NCBI GenBank assembly: GCA_014529385.2
Contig: CM043962.1
Span: 86,585,180-86,649,179, forward strand
Direction: 5' to 3'
DNA: 64,000 bases
From: Adiantum capillus-veneris
Taxonomy: Eukaryota > Streptophyta > Polypodiopsida > Polypodiales > Pteridaceae
Under the pieces are notes generated by a model. It saw only the letters and a program-made list of their open reading frames with translations. It had not been told where the DNA came from and searched no databases. The position numbers and the translations under genes were made by a program. Shown here in pieces: positions 10,331 to 20,930 of this stretch (position 1 is the stretch's first letter; each line of letters begins with the position of its first letter).

Positions 10331-10988
10331 TGTAACAAACTGCTGACGTGTCAAAGCCCTGAAGAAGGGAGTCAACTTGCAGATGTCGGCAGAGGGGCCT
10401 AAGCCCTAAGAAGAACAAGTAAGAGAAGAAGAAGTCCTACCAACTTATAGGGACCCCGTTCGATGGGGCCCCAAGTGACATAAAGGATTAAAATAAAGCA
10501 GGACCCGTGTACACACACAAATTGATGACGTGGCAAATTTCCGAAAATTGCACTGACATGATGACGTGGCAAGCTGTACGGATTTCCGCGTTTTGCGTTG
10601 GCTGATGACGTGGCAGACTGTACGGATTTTCGTGATTTACGCTGGCAGCTTTTTGGCTTTGCTTTTGGACCAGAAGCTTTTGAGTTTTAAAGGCTTTTTA
10701 TTGTAACTGGTTTTCAGGCTAAGGGCCTTTAATATGAGGTTAGGGATCATTCTCTAGCATGCTTCCTGGCAAAGGTGCAGAGTCTGGAGTACCGGCTTGT
10801 ATTGTGTTGATGCAATATAAAGAAATACCGAAAGGGGCGCCAAGGTTTGGGGCCAATACTCTCTGGGGTGGAATTCCGCCACTTCGTGTCGTGTGTGGTC
10901 TCTCTCTTTCAGTTCAGTTGTTATTGAAGTGCTAAAAGTCTGTTCAGTATGTTCTTTTTTATTGGCACGTGGTGCTCGTCTTGTGACA
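10331..10988 (+). repeat. 3' LTR of A1
   Basis: 658 bp, direct repeat of 6929-7590, starting TGTAACA and ending TGTGACA, followed by the CTGGA target copy. Confidence 0.95.
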
Positions 10989-10993
10989 CTGGA

Positions 10994-11215
10994 TGACTCC
11001 AGGCCCAAATGCAGCTGACGAAAATGTCTCATAACGACCATGCAAAATCTGACCACGTCGTCTAACGCGGCTCTCACAAAGATATGCTCTTGAAGTATAA
11101 GAATATCAATCACACCACCCACAAGGCATCGCTGAAGCTCTTGACGCAAGCTACCCCGCTGACATTGAAATTGGGGTCCACTTAATCCCTGCACATTCCA
11201 TGAGACAATCCTCAT
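10994..11215 (-). pseudogene. LINE J, start of ORF2 endonuclease
   Basis: From the ATG at 11215 the minus strand reads MRIVSWNVQGL and then DILILQEHIF. These are the first two catalytic blocks of an APE-type LINE endonuclease: the N of SWN and the E of QEH. LINE D has the same start (VVSWNANGL, DILLVQEHK). An upstream in-frame ATG exists at 11251, but the endonuclease motif favours 11215. The reading stops at the A1 insertion and resumes at 6928. Confidence 0.8.
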
Positions 11216-11539
11216 GGAGTCAATGGGAGAAAACCGATGCTGCAACAACAACCAACCTCGCTATCTTCGAGGCCGGCTTGGATGGGAAGTAATCCGAGGC
11301 CGGCTTGGATGGGAAGTAATCCGCATCTGAGCGACCCCGAGATAGTCGTGACTGTAAAGACTGTCAAACCCATGCCCAAGAAGAGCGTGACGTCCGTTTG
11401 GCTACCTCCTCTGTCCAGGAGTCCTCATGTATATATACATAGCATGGTGGACTCTGCATGCGAGCAAAAAAGTGTACCACAATGTGTGTACATCCTTCTA
11501 TGTTCGGAGGTCTCACCTAGAACTTCGCCAACGGCCCCA
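11216..11539. other. LINE J upstream sequence with a 27-bp tandem duplication
   Basis: No gene seen. A 27-bp unit beginning CGAGGCCGGCTTGGATGGG is duplicated at 11268 and 11295. The rest may be the LINE 5' region or the diverged U5 side of the next LTR. Confidence 0.5.
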
Positions 11540-12018
11540 AAGTCTGTATCAAATCTGTCACCCTCAAGCAACAGCGAAACGAGCAGCAACAGCGAGCGCA
11601 TTTTTGGCTTTTCCATGGGTCATATTTAACGGAGCCTGGCCTCTAAGAGCAATTTACATGAAGAGAATTCAAGCTCTAAGGGCTTCTGGCCTAAAAGCAG
11701 ATGCCCAAAAAGCTGCCAGCACAAAACCAAGAAATCCGTACAGCTTTGCCACGTTAGCAGCATGCAACGCAAAATGTGGGCGTCCGTACAGTGCCGCGTC
11801 AGGATGTCAGCGAAATTTCGGAGGTGTTCGTAGAGGTTTGCCACGTCATCAGCTAGCTGCACAAAGTTTTCTTAGTGCGTTTTCGCTTTATTTAATATCT
11901 TTGTGTCACTTGGGCCCCATTGGACGGGGTCTCATAAGTTGGTAAGGCTTCTTTTGTTGCTTCTTCTTAGGGCTTAGGCTCCTCAGTCGGGAATTGCAGG
12001 TTGGATCCGTTCTTCAAT
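11540..12018 (-). repeat. A-family LTR (A'), part 1, split by element B
   Basis: The reverse complement matches the A1 LTR in order: the TTTTGGCTTTGC and pyrimidine-rich region, the CACGTCATC motifs, GGGGCCCCATTGGACGGGG-like sequence near 11912, and a region ending CCGTTCTTCAAT at 12018. The LTR continues at 17767 beyond element B. The left boundary is approximate because the U5 side is diverged. Confidence 0.7.
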
Positions 12019-13250
12019 TGTAAGGTGAAGCGGAATGAATGTTGAACTTTGCTCAAGATGAGTGCTCCGAACTGTGCTCAAGGTTCCTTTTACTTACGGA
12101 AGGGAGAGCCTTCCGTTCCCTTAATGAAAGTGTGCTATGGACACAACAAAGTGAATGGACACTGTGAATGGACACTGTGAATGGAAGTGCATGAGACCGA
12201 GAGATAGAGAGAGAAGAGAATACGACACCAGAGACGTTGTAAAACCCTCCTCCAAGGGCCCCACTCTCAATGGCGAGAGTGGTCTACTATTGATTGCACA
12301 ATCTGGTACAAGATGCTGATGCAAATCTAATGGAGCTATGTCGAGGCCGACGGTGGTGCCGACGATGACGAGACTGGCTGAAAACTGAATGCTGCTATGA
12401 CGACGGTGACAACGACGACGACGCTATCTGCTACTGTGACTTTGTGTGCAACAAACGCTGTTTTTCTTATGGCTGAAAACGCTGGACTGTTGTCATACAA
12501 CTCGCTGCTCTGCTGCTGTCCAGAAACGCTGCGCTTGCTAGGTTTCAAGCGCTGAATTTGCAGGTGCAAAAACGCTGTGGTATGGTGCTGGAGTGCTGGT
12601 GCAAAACGCTGATGAAGGCTGTCAGAAACGCTGAGGTGGTTGTCCCAAAAACGCTGGCTGAGGCTGTTCAAAAACGCTGAAGTTGCTGGTCTTTGGAATC
12701 GCTGATTTGGCATGCTTGAAAACGCTGGTACAGGAGCTGCAATGGCGTTGTCCAAGGCTGAAAACGCTGATGCACCAATGCTGAAAAACGCTGATACAAG
12801 GGGGCTGAAAACGCTAGCCTGATGTGAGGGAAAAATGCCCGGCTGAGGGTTCTTGTTCTTACTTGAGATTGGCCTGTTGAGCAATGCTCATGCTGCCTCT
12901 TCTGCCAAAAAGTGCTAACTCTGGTTTGCTTATATATTATCTTAGCAAAATTGCCCTACTAGTTTCCAACAAAAGTCACTTAATAAATAGTGAAAAATGT
13001 CAAAAAATAGGAAAAATAGGTTTAATGCATTGGAAAACTCCCCTGATGGATTTTGATGGTAATGCTGATGATCATGCTGCGTGCAACCGGAGGATATGCA
13101 TCTACTCTACGTGACTGGTCATGCATGGTCTGCGAACAGACTCACAAAAGTGCCAGATCACTTCCTAATCTAGATTGACTTGACTGAACTGAACCCTGGT
13201 CATGCTGTAGCTTGTCCACGGACACATAGGGTTGGATGTGTTACATGACA
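12019..13250 (-). repeat. 3' LTR of B
   Basis: 1232 bp, TG...CA on both strands, direct repeat of 16560-17761. Its middle carries a dispersed AAACGCTG array that leaves a 182-codon open frame on the minus strand (12336-12884) made of AFS/QRF-like low-complexity residues, which I regard as non-coding. Confidence 0.93.
12445..12815. repeat. Dispersed AAACGCTG array in B LTR
   Basis: AAACGCTG occurs about eleven times in 370 bp (for example near 12449, 12476, 12523, 12569, 12605, 12625, 12649, 12672, 12720, 12762, 12785), separated by unrelated GCTG-rich spacers of uneven length. Most copies are retained in the sister LTR (about 16968-17320), some mutated. Confidence 0.85.
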
Positions 13251-14330
13251 TCCCCTCTTTTTCAAAGTGAGGTACTGGTACCGAACTGTATGGCGTCGAG
13301 AGAGATCGCCAATAACATCCGGAATCCTGGAAAGGACTCTTCGCCGGCCTACTCTGATGCGTGGATTGTGCGATACTTGAACATCATAAAGGTCTGCAAC
13401 GTTTGCTTCTTTGGGCCGCGCCAAAAGCGACAAAGTCTTTTGTGGCTCCTTCAATGCTTCAACTTCGTCTAGAGTCATGCTTCTTCCTTCTTCAAGGATC
13501 TCCATGGCTGAAAATTCCTGAAACCACTTCCAACACAAAAACATGAACATCCCTATTCCATGTAAAGTGACTGGAAGAAATCTTGTCTTCCTCAAAGACT
13601 GTGCATGCAATGTAGATGAACAAAGAGACGGAGTGCCAAACCGTTCACCACACACACGCAAACAATGAGATCGAATCTTGTCGTGCCGATCTAAATCAAT
13701 CAATTGTGGCAAAACACAATGGAAATGCCCATGCTTGGTGCTCATAATTTCTTGTTCGCTTTCTACAATTGTGTCGTGCCAAGGAAGAGACATGAAATGT
13801 GACCTCCTTGAATGTATACTTTTCAGCTTTTCATGAACAATCCGCATACATTTGTGCTCATTCATGAGTGAAACGTGCTCAACGTACAATATGTCATGCC
13901 GAGGAAAAGGGATCACATAAAGACGATGACTAAAATACAGGAAAAGATCACGAATGAAACACTCGAATAATGCGTGCTGACGGATCATTCGAACACATAG
14001 TACTTTCTGTAAGGGTTCTTTGGACCTATGCTCGAGAGCCCAGATTGGTTCTTCTTGATTGGTCGAATCTTCCTGTGGGGATTCTTTGGACCTCGACTGG
14101 AGAGCCAAAATCGGTTCTTCATGATCGATTGAATTTGCAATGAGGTTAGCTTCGCTAGAGAAAGTATCAACCAACACATCATCCTTGGGAACAATCCCGT
14201 CTTGATCACACAAATCATCATGCTTGTGAAAAATCACATCTTGATCATGCAAATCATGATGCTTGTCCTTGTCATACAAATCATCATGCGTATCATTATC
14301 AATCAATTCATCATGCTTATCATCATGCAA
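13200..14330 (-). pseudogene. Integrase-like remnant of B with D/H-rich N-terminus
   Basis: A 376-codon frame. The first 55 residues are built from degenerate repeats of HDDL/HDQD type (DNA 14160-14330, variants of ATCATGCTTGT). Residues 105-175 contain FIRDLFLYFSHRLYVIPFPR and NEHKCMRIVHEKLKS. These parallel the integrase zinc-binding region of gypsy element C (LFYFHHRLCVLPPLRQ, GHRGMNTTLEK), with the zinc ligands degraded. Two EEPI(L/W)AL.SRSKE repeats lie between. The frame runs past the polypurine tract into the LTR, so its end is accidental. RT and RNase H should precede it and are absent. Confidence 0.5.
13251..13263 (-). other. Polypurine tract of B
   Basis: Minus strand GAAAAAGAGGGGA abuts the LTR start, as in element C. 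Confidence 0.75.
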
Positions 14331-14408
14331 ATCTTGTGTGTCATGCTTTGGAGAAGACGAGACTGAGAGAGTCTCCGTCTCGTGAATCCTTTCAATCTTC
14401 GTTGCACG

Positions 14409-15959
14409 TTAGAAATGAGAGATGAAGAATGAACAACTTGCTCCACAAATGACAATGGGAGAGTCACTTTTGGCATTGAAAGTGAACGTATTTTCTGCCC
14501 AATCAATGAAAGGATTATGCTCACAAAACCATCGAATGCCCAAAATCATATCACATCCTGAAAGAGGAGAGACGAAAATTTTTCTACAGAAAGCAGCTTG
14601 TTGAACTGTAAACAACACATCAATGCACTCTTTCGTGATGAGAGAGTCCATATTGAGAGCGAAGCCAATTACCTCGAGAGGAGATTTCTGACTAACCTCT
14701 AAGCGGGCTTTCTCAACAAGAGAGGGACTAATCACATCATGCATACTGTCTGGGTCAAACAATATGACAAAACGTTGCCCCATCATATGACCATAACATT
14801 TAATGAGAGACTCATCAATGGGAGGATCACGAGAAACTTGGGGCACACTCGTGTTCTCATTTATTGCATTGACAGAGGAAGTGAGTTCAGTGGATTCTTT
14901 AGATTCATTTGATTCAAGCTTAGGACAAATTCCTTGTGCTACCTTTTCATCTGGAGTGAGCTTAGGTTTAGCAATTGTGTTAGCTTTACCCTTAGGTTCA
15001 TTTTGAGAGTTCTTTTCTGAGAGACTATTGGAAGATTGGTTAGAAGAGTTACTGTTCTTACCAGTCCTACCGTTCTTACCATTCTGAGGGTTCTGAGAAG
15101 TTTGAGATGTAATTGTGGAAGTCTTGTTTTTCTTAGGCTTTCCCTTGTTGTGCTTCATCTCCTGTGCGAGAGCAATCGCTACCGCCTTGTTGAGATTGAT
15201 TGGATCGAGCACCTCGACATCATACTTGATATACTCGTCCAATCCATAAAGGAATGCCTCCCTGCTCTCCGCATCCGATTTGCGTAATTGAGTGCTGAGC
15301 TGCAAAACACGATTAGAGAAAGACATCACTGGCATACCATTTTGCTTGAGAGCGCGCCAATCGTCCTTCAATTGTGTGAGGTACTAAGGTGGCATAAACC
15401 GCGCCTTGAGCTTGTCTTGGAAATCGGCCCAATTGAAGGAAAGGGGCGTGAATTTGTCGGCTTCATCTAGGTGCACGGCTAACTGTGCCTCTTGCCTTGC
15501 GTGGTACCAATTGATGGCATCACCGCCAAGGTACATAGCTGCCGTCAAAACCTTCGTATTTCTTGTCTTCTTAGTTGTCGCAAAATAAGCATTAATTTGA
15601 TGCAACCAAGAATGAATAACCGTAGTATCCATCTTACCATCATACTTACTGAACTGGATCTTCTCTGTGACTGGGTTATTGGAGTCCGAATCTCGGCTTG
15701 CGCCACTTGAGGAACTACCAACATCTTTGGTTGGCTCGGACTTCGAGACGAGAACATGTCGTACAAACTCTTGCATGCATTGTTCACTCTGTGCCGCACG
15801 CGCTGCCTGTTGTTCTTCGGTCGCCAAGCGCGCTTGATCATGCTCACGCTCCAAGGTGTCTTGTCTGAGTTGGCGTTCACGCTCCAAGGTTTCTTGTCTG
15901 TGTTGGCGTTCACGCTCCAAGGCTTCCTGTCGTTGTGCTTTTCTTTCTAGTTGTGCCAT
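14409..15959 (-). pseudogene. gag-protease of B, one in-frame stop
   Basis: The upstream part (15959-15384) starts with a coiled-coil stretch of near-identical RQ(E/D)TLEREREH-type repeats. It then has the gag domain FSKYDGKMDTTVIHSWLHQI, AMYLGGDAINWYH and FQDKLKARFMPP. A single TAG (15384-15386) interrupts it. The same frame continues as LTQLKDDWRALKQNG and a basic Asn/Ser/Lys linker, then a protease with FDPDSMHDVISPSLVEKA (DPDS where DSGA is usual) and CDMILGIRWFCEHNPFIDW. No CCHC knuckle is visible. The coiled-coil N-terminus is typical of some plant gypsy gags. Confidence 0.8.
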
Positions 15960-16546
15960 CGCAACGCGATTCGTTTCTTATTGTTGTGCCATCATCTCCA
16001 TCATCGACTTGACCATCGCCTCCATAGGATTAGGTACAACTCGTGGCATAGATGGGGACGGGGGAGGGTCGGGAAAATCTCCTGGTGGGGAAAACTCTTC
16101 TTCGCCACTCCCATGCTCACCACCTCCATGCGAAGTATCCATTCCGCTTCGGGTGATGACTATACACTGTGATATTTGGTTCTTAAGTTCACGAGGAACT
16201 TGGGTTCTTGTGCGTCTTGGGTTCTTGGGTTCTTGGGGGTCTTGAGTTCTTGAGGTTCTGCTTTTGCTTGCAACCTGTGTTAGAGAAGGATCTTCTCTTC
16301 ACCCGCCAAGGTTGCCTTTTCCCACCTCACGTCGATTGGCCGGCTGCTAAGTGCACGGTCCGCTCTCAATGAGTGAAAAGAGGCACAAGGGGATGCTGGA
16401 CAAGCCCTTCTTTCTTGGGTTTCCTGTCACTCTTCAAAAACACGACTAAGAATCGACACGCCCAAGTATCCTTGGGTTACGTGCGACCGCAGCAAGCAAA
16501 AAAAATTATGTGGTTCTTTCCTTGAGTGATATAGAACACTGCCAGA

Positions 16547-16558
16547 GCTCTGATACCA
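16547..16558 (-). other. Primer binding site of B, tRNA-iMet
   Basis: The plus strand reads GCTCTGATACCA, the exact complement of TGGTATCAGAGC, one base inside the 5' LTR. Confidence 0.93.
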
Positions 16559-16559
16559 A

Positions 16560-17761
16560 TGTAAGGTGCAGCGGAATGAATGTTGAACTTTGCTCAAGAT
16601 GAGTGCTCCGAACTGTGCTCAAGATTCCTTTTACTTACGGAAGGGAGAGCCTTCCGTTCCCTTAATGAGAGAGTGCAATGGGCACAACAAAGTGAATGAA
16701 CACTGTGAGTGGAAGTGCATGAGACTGAGAGATAGAGAGAGAAGAGAATACGACACCAGAGACGTTGTAAAACCCTCCTCCAAGGGCCCCACTCTAGATG
16801 GCGAGAGTGTTCTACTATTGATTGCACAATCTGGTACAAGATGCTGATGCAAATCTAATGGGGCTATGTCGAGGCCGACGGTGGTGCCGACGATGATGAG
16901 ACTGGCTGAAAACTGAATGCTGCTATGACGACGTTATCTGCTACTGTGACTTTGTGTGCAACAAACGCTGTTTTTCTTATGGCTGAAAATGCTGGACTGC
17001 TGTCATACAAATCGCTGCTCTGCTGCTGTCCAGAAACGCTGCTCTTGCTAGGTTTCAAGTGCTGAATTTGCAGGTGCAAAAACCCTGTGGTATGGTGCTG
17101 GAGTGCTGGTGCAAAAGGCTGATGAAGGCTGTCAAAACGCTGAGGTTGTTGTCCCAAAAACGCTGGCTGAGGCTGTTCAAAAACGTTGAAGTTGCTGGTC
17201 TTTGGAGATTTGGCCTGCTTGAAACGCTGGTACAGGAGCTGCAATGGCCTTGTCCAAGGCTGAAAACGCTGATGCACCAATGCTGAAAAACGTTGGTACA
17301 AGGGGGACTGAAAACGCTCGCCTGATGTGAGGGAAAAACGTCAGGCTGAGGGTTCTTGTTCTTGCTTGAGAATTGGCCTGTTGAGCAATGCTCCCGCTGC
17401 CTCTTCTGCCAGAAAGTGCTAACTCTGGTTTGCTTATATATTATCTTAGTAAAATTGCCCTACCTAGTTGAAAGTTCCCAACAAAAGTCACTTAATAAAT
17501 AAGTGAAAAATGTCAAAAAATAGGGAAAATAGGTTTAATACACTGGAAAATTCCCCTGATGGATTCTGATGGTAATGTTGATGATCATGCTATGTGCAAC
17601 TAGAGGATATGGATCTACTCTACGTGACTCATCATGCACGGTCTGCGAACAGACTCACAAAAGTGCCAGATCACTTCGTAATCTAGATTGATTTGACTGA
17701 ACTGAACCCTGGTCATGCTGTAGCTTGTCCACGGACACATAGGGTTGGATGTGTCACGACA
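16560..17761 (-). repeat. 5' LTR of B
   Basis: 1202 bp direct repeat of 12019-13250, ending ...CACGACA before the TCAAT target copy. It is shorter by some 30 bases, mostly through loss of a CGACGGTGACAACGACG-like tract. Confidence 0.93.
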
Positions 17762-17766
17762 TCAAT

Positions 17767-17793
17767 GGCTTGACACGTCAGCAATTTGTGACA
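17767..17793 (-). repeat. A-family LTR (A'), part 2
   Basis: GGCTTGACACGTCAGCAATT followed by TGTGACA is the reverse complement of the A LTR start. It completes the LTR interrupted at 12018 and directly abuts the next A-family LTR at 17794. Confidence 0.85.
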
Positions 17794-19360
17794 TGCCAAC
17801 GGAAAAGATGAACAACTTTAATCACTTCAAATAACACTGAAAGAGATGCACGACACACGAGACGGGGAGTGGCGGAGTTCCACCCCAAGAGAGCATTGGC
17901 CCCATACCTTGGCGCCCCTTTCGGTATTCCTTTATATTGCTTCAACTTAGTACATTGCCGGTACTCCATCCTTTGCACCTTCACGCAGAAGCATGCAAGA
18001 GAATGAGCCCTTGGCCTATGAAAAACAGTTACATGAAAAGATTTAAACTCAAAAGCATTTGGCTCAAAAGTTGTCAGCGTAAACTGTGGAAATCTGTACA
18101 ATCTGCCACGTCTGCAGTCAAAGCATTTTGCGGACGTTCGTACAATGCCACATCAGCATGTCGGCGCAAAATCCAAGGCGTCTGTATTGGCTTGCTACAT
18201 CATCAATTGGTTGCGCATCTTCTGTGTGTGTGTGTGCGTGTGTGTGTTGGTCTTGCTTTTTTTTATCTCTAGTCACTTGGACCCCCTCGGACGGGGTCCC
18301 ATAAGTTGGTGGGAACTCCTCTTCAAAAATAGGCCACTCATCAAGACTTTGCCTGTTGGTGGAACTTCTTTTGTTGTTTCTGCTTCTTCTACTAGGGTTT
18401 AGGCCCCTCGGCCAGGATCTGCAAGTCGGCTCCGTTCTTTAGTGGCCTTACACGTCAGCAGTTTATGACATCCTCCCTTCTCGAAAGAAAGTAATCGTCC
18501 GCGATTACAACATATCTGCAAAACGACTCAAGTTAGCTCAAAAATTTCCGAGGGACAATCATTTTTCTCATTCCAGATTAGAGCTCTTGATATCCTGGGT
18601 CGTTGGCTTCTCAGAAAAATCTCATCCAATAAGGAGTCTAATTCCAGATTGGAGCTCTTGATATCTTGGGTCGTTGGTTTCCCAGAAAAATCTCATCCAA
18701 TAAGGAGTATTCAGTGGTTGGCACATCACAATGCAACTTAAATGCTCACATATGCGTGTTACAAGACAAAACAAACAGCGTCGTTGAGCACTACCTCGAG
18801 AGACGGTCTGTGGTATGAAGCTACTTAACAACTACCCCCCCCCCCCCGCAAATAACCTAAAAAGGTCTAGGCCATGAGCTCAGAGGAGTGATACAACCAA
18901 ACACTCCCCAGACCGTAGCTTGTGTGGCTTGGAGGCTCAAGCATACAACCAAATGCTCCCTTGACATCTTGTCTATGTCGTTTGAAGGGCATCCGTCTCA
19001 AAAGCTGTCAGCGTAAACTGTGGAAATCGGTACAATCTGCCACGTCAACAGTCAGCGCATTCTGCAGACGTTCGTATAGTGTCACGTCAGCATGTCAACG
19101 CAAAATCCGGAGTGTTCGTACTGGCCTGCCACGTGATCAGTTGGTTGCGCATCTTCTGTGTGTCACTTGGGCCCCCTCGGACGGGGTCCCATCAGTTGGT
19201 GGGAACTCCTCTTTAAAAATAGGCCACTCGTCAAGACTTTGCCTATCGATGAAACTTCTTCTGCTTCTTCTGCTGCTTCTTCTAGGGTTTAGGCCCCTCG
19301 ACCGGGATTTGCAAGTCGGCTCCGTTCTTCAGTGGCTTGACACGTTAGCAGTTTGTGACA
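17794..19360 (-). mobile_element. Second A-family element (A''), internally deleted
   Basis: A complete minus-strand 3' LTR (17794-18470, 677 bp) is followed by a polypurine tract and about 515 bp of internal sequence, including the same GCGGACGATTAC-type 3' end as A1. A partial 5' LTR (about 18990-19360) starts mid-U3. The gag, protease, U5 and R of the 5' side have been deleted. A 71-bp unit is duplicated at 18570 and 18641, and 13 C occur at 18835-18847. It interrupts a copia-type gag at 19361. Confidence 0.8.
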
Positions 19361-19897
19361 ACTGTACCACTACCGCCGAAGAAGTCAAAGCATCTCCAGC
19401 TCGCTTTGGACACTTCCTCCAATAATGGCCTTCCTCACCACAACTGCAGCAATGCTGTTCCGCCTTCAAGGCTTCCCGCTCAGCATCACTTCTCTTGTCT
19501 TTGGTATTGTTGCTGTTCTTCTTACTCTTGTGCTTCTTGTTGTTATTAGAAGAACCGATCAAGGCTTCGGAGATTGACTTCTTCCCCGTATTGAACGGCT
19601 CCTCCTGGCCCAACACCATTGAAATAATCTCGTCCCAAGAGATAGTATTCAGCCGGCAACTCATAATCAATGAAGAATAGAAGTTGGGCCAAAAGCTGGA
19701 TAGCCATATCCTCTGAACTGATAAGCTTTCCCATATGAAGTATCTCTTGTTGAAGCTCCTGCATCTTGATCCCGCATGGAAGAGTTCTTCGCATCGAGGG
19801 TCCTTAATTGCACCTCAAGGGATGTCCGCTTCATTGGAGAAACTCGATCAGATAGAGAAGAAAGCCGATCAATAATCAACTTGGCGTCTTTTATCAC
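19361..19897 (-). pseudogene. Ty1/copia-type gag remnant
   Basis: Minus-strand frames give SLEVQLRTLDAKNSSM, KMQELQQEILHMGKLISSED and AIQLLAQL, followed by a Lys/Asn-rich linker. A CCHC knuckle, CCSCGEEGHYWRKCPKR (CX2CX4HX4C), comes at about 19430. This order is that of a UBN2-type copia gag. Two frames are used and stops occur. The protein is cut at its C-terminus by the A'' LTR; protease and pol were not found nearby. Confidence 0.7.
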
Positions 19898-20529
19898 ATG
19901 TATGTGACTAATAACTGATGGTGTACTGTTGGGATAATGAAAGACCGGATTCGAGCATTGACTCGCTCCCGCAGGGTCCTTTGCAGAGAGAGAGATCGAT
20001 GGTGAGAGAAGACGCTAGAGAGAGGGGGTGAAGCCGCGCACAACCAAAACCCTAGCAAGATGAAACACTAGAGAGAGTGTGCCCAAACGTTGGAACTCTG
20101 CAATGATCACAACATGCCAAAAGTACAAGGGGAAGGGTTGCACATATAGGCAATTGCCAATTTGCCCTACCTACTGCAAAACCCCAAGATCTTGATAAAT
20201 GGCCCTAAAAATGCTAATAAATATGTAAACTCATTAAAAGTGACTTGACACAAATATTTAGTAGCAGATTTGCAGAACACTTGGGATTGACCCCGGGAAA
20301 CCCTAGGAACGGAGTCCCACCTCATTTTTGCCTACCGGGTGAGCAACATAGTGGAGTGCATCGTCGAAGAAAGGTATGTCTACCTCAAATACAGCCGGGC
20401 ACAACCACAAAACAGCTCTTACTCTCTAAACTGCTTCTGGGAGATACTGGAGCCACCACCGGACATGAATCTGAACTTCAATAGTTACGGCAGCAGGGGT
20501 GGTGGCGTTGACTTCTATAGAAGTGAGCA
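19898..20529. other. No recognisable gene
   Basis: Includes GA-rich sequence near 19985-20070. A short open stretch at 20245-20520 (plus strand) resembles no family I know. It may contain the 5' LTR of the copia gag above, but no clean ends were found. Confidence 0.4.
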
Positions 20530-20787
20530 GCAGGGCGACGGTCGCACGAATGAGCGGCAGCAGCACGGTCGCACGAATGAGCGGCAGCAGCAAAATAGGG
20601 TAGGGCGGTGGCACCAATGAGCGGCAGCAAAGGGCAATATATAGCGAAGCAGTGCGGGTGGGGGGCGCTAGGTTAGGGTTGCAGTTAGGTAGGCGGCGCT
20701 AGGGTTAGGCTTACAAGCGGGGCATCTTAGGGTTAGGGTTAGGCGTGACTTTTCTCTCTCCTCATAACCTCCCTCTCTCTCTCTCTC
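20530..20787. repeat. GCGGCAGCAG repeats and TTAGGG-like runs
   Basis: A roughly 27-bp unit (CGGTCGCACGAATGAGCGGCAGCAG type) is repeated at 20539, 20566 and, shortened, near 20605. From 20667 to 20745 there are several TAGGGTTAGG motifs resembling plant telomere repeats or teloboxes. (CT)n follows at 20770-20787. Confidence 0.7.
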
Positions 20788-20930
20788 TTTTTTTTGTGGA
20801 AAAAGTCAGGGTTGTATATTACTGAGTACAATATAATCCCCAGCGGATGCCAAAATAGCCTATCACGTGGGGTGTACAAGCTGAATGTAAGGAGGAGAGC
20901 CACTATAGTGACAACTCGACTAGAAGAATC

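Larger units (their letters stand above)
6929..10988 (+). mobile_element. Element A1: complete gag-protease LTR retrotransposon lacking RT
   Basis: The element is bounded by two LTRs (6929-7590 and 10331-10988), both TGTAACA...TGTGACA. A perfect 5-bp target duplication CTGGA flanks it (6924-6928 and 10989-10993). It has an initiator-Met primer site, a degraded gag, a CCHC knuckle, an aspartic protease and a polypurine tract, but no trace of reverse transcriptase, RNase H or integrase between 9406 and 10330. This is the layout of a non-autonomous TR-GAG-like element. About five differences occur in the first 130 bases of the two LTRs, so it is not recent. It sits inside the endonuclease region of LINE J. 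Confidence 0.93.
12019..17761 (-). mobile_element. Element B: gypsy-type LTR retrotransposon with deleted pol
   Basis: Two long LTRs (12019-13250 and 16560-17761) in minus orientation enclose 3.3 kb. A perfect 5-bp target duplication TCAAT flanks the element (12014-12018 and 17762-17766). Primer site, gag, protease and polypurine tract are present in order; a degraded integrase-like reading frame follows, but RT and RNase H are missing. It inserted into an A-family LTR, whose two halves rejoin cleanly across it. Confidence 0.93.

Noticed and set aside
11427-11945. 172-codon plus-strand frame
   Set aside because: It overlaps an A-family LTR in antisense and shows no domain; treated as chance.
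12336-12884. 182-codon open frame on the minus strand in the B LTR (and 145 codons in the sister LTR)
   Set aside because: Its residues simply reflect the AAACGCTG-rich DNA; the frame is not kept through the sister LTR and has no motif.
20667-20745. Interstitial telomere tract
   Set aside because: Only scattered TAGGGTTAGG motifs, no uninterrupted TTTAGGG array; called telomere-like instead.
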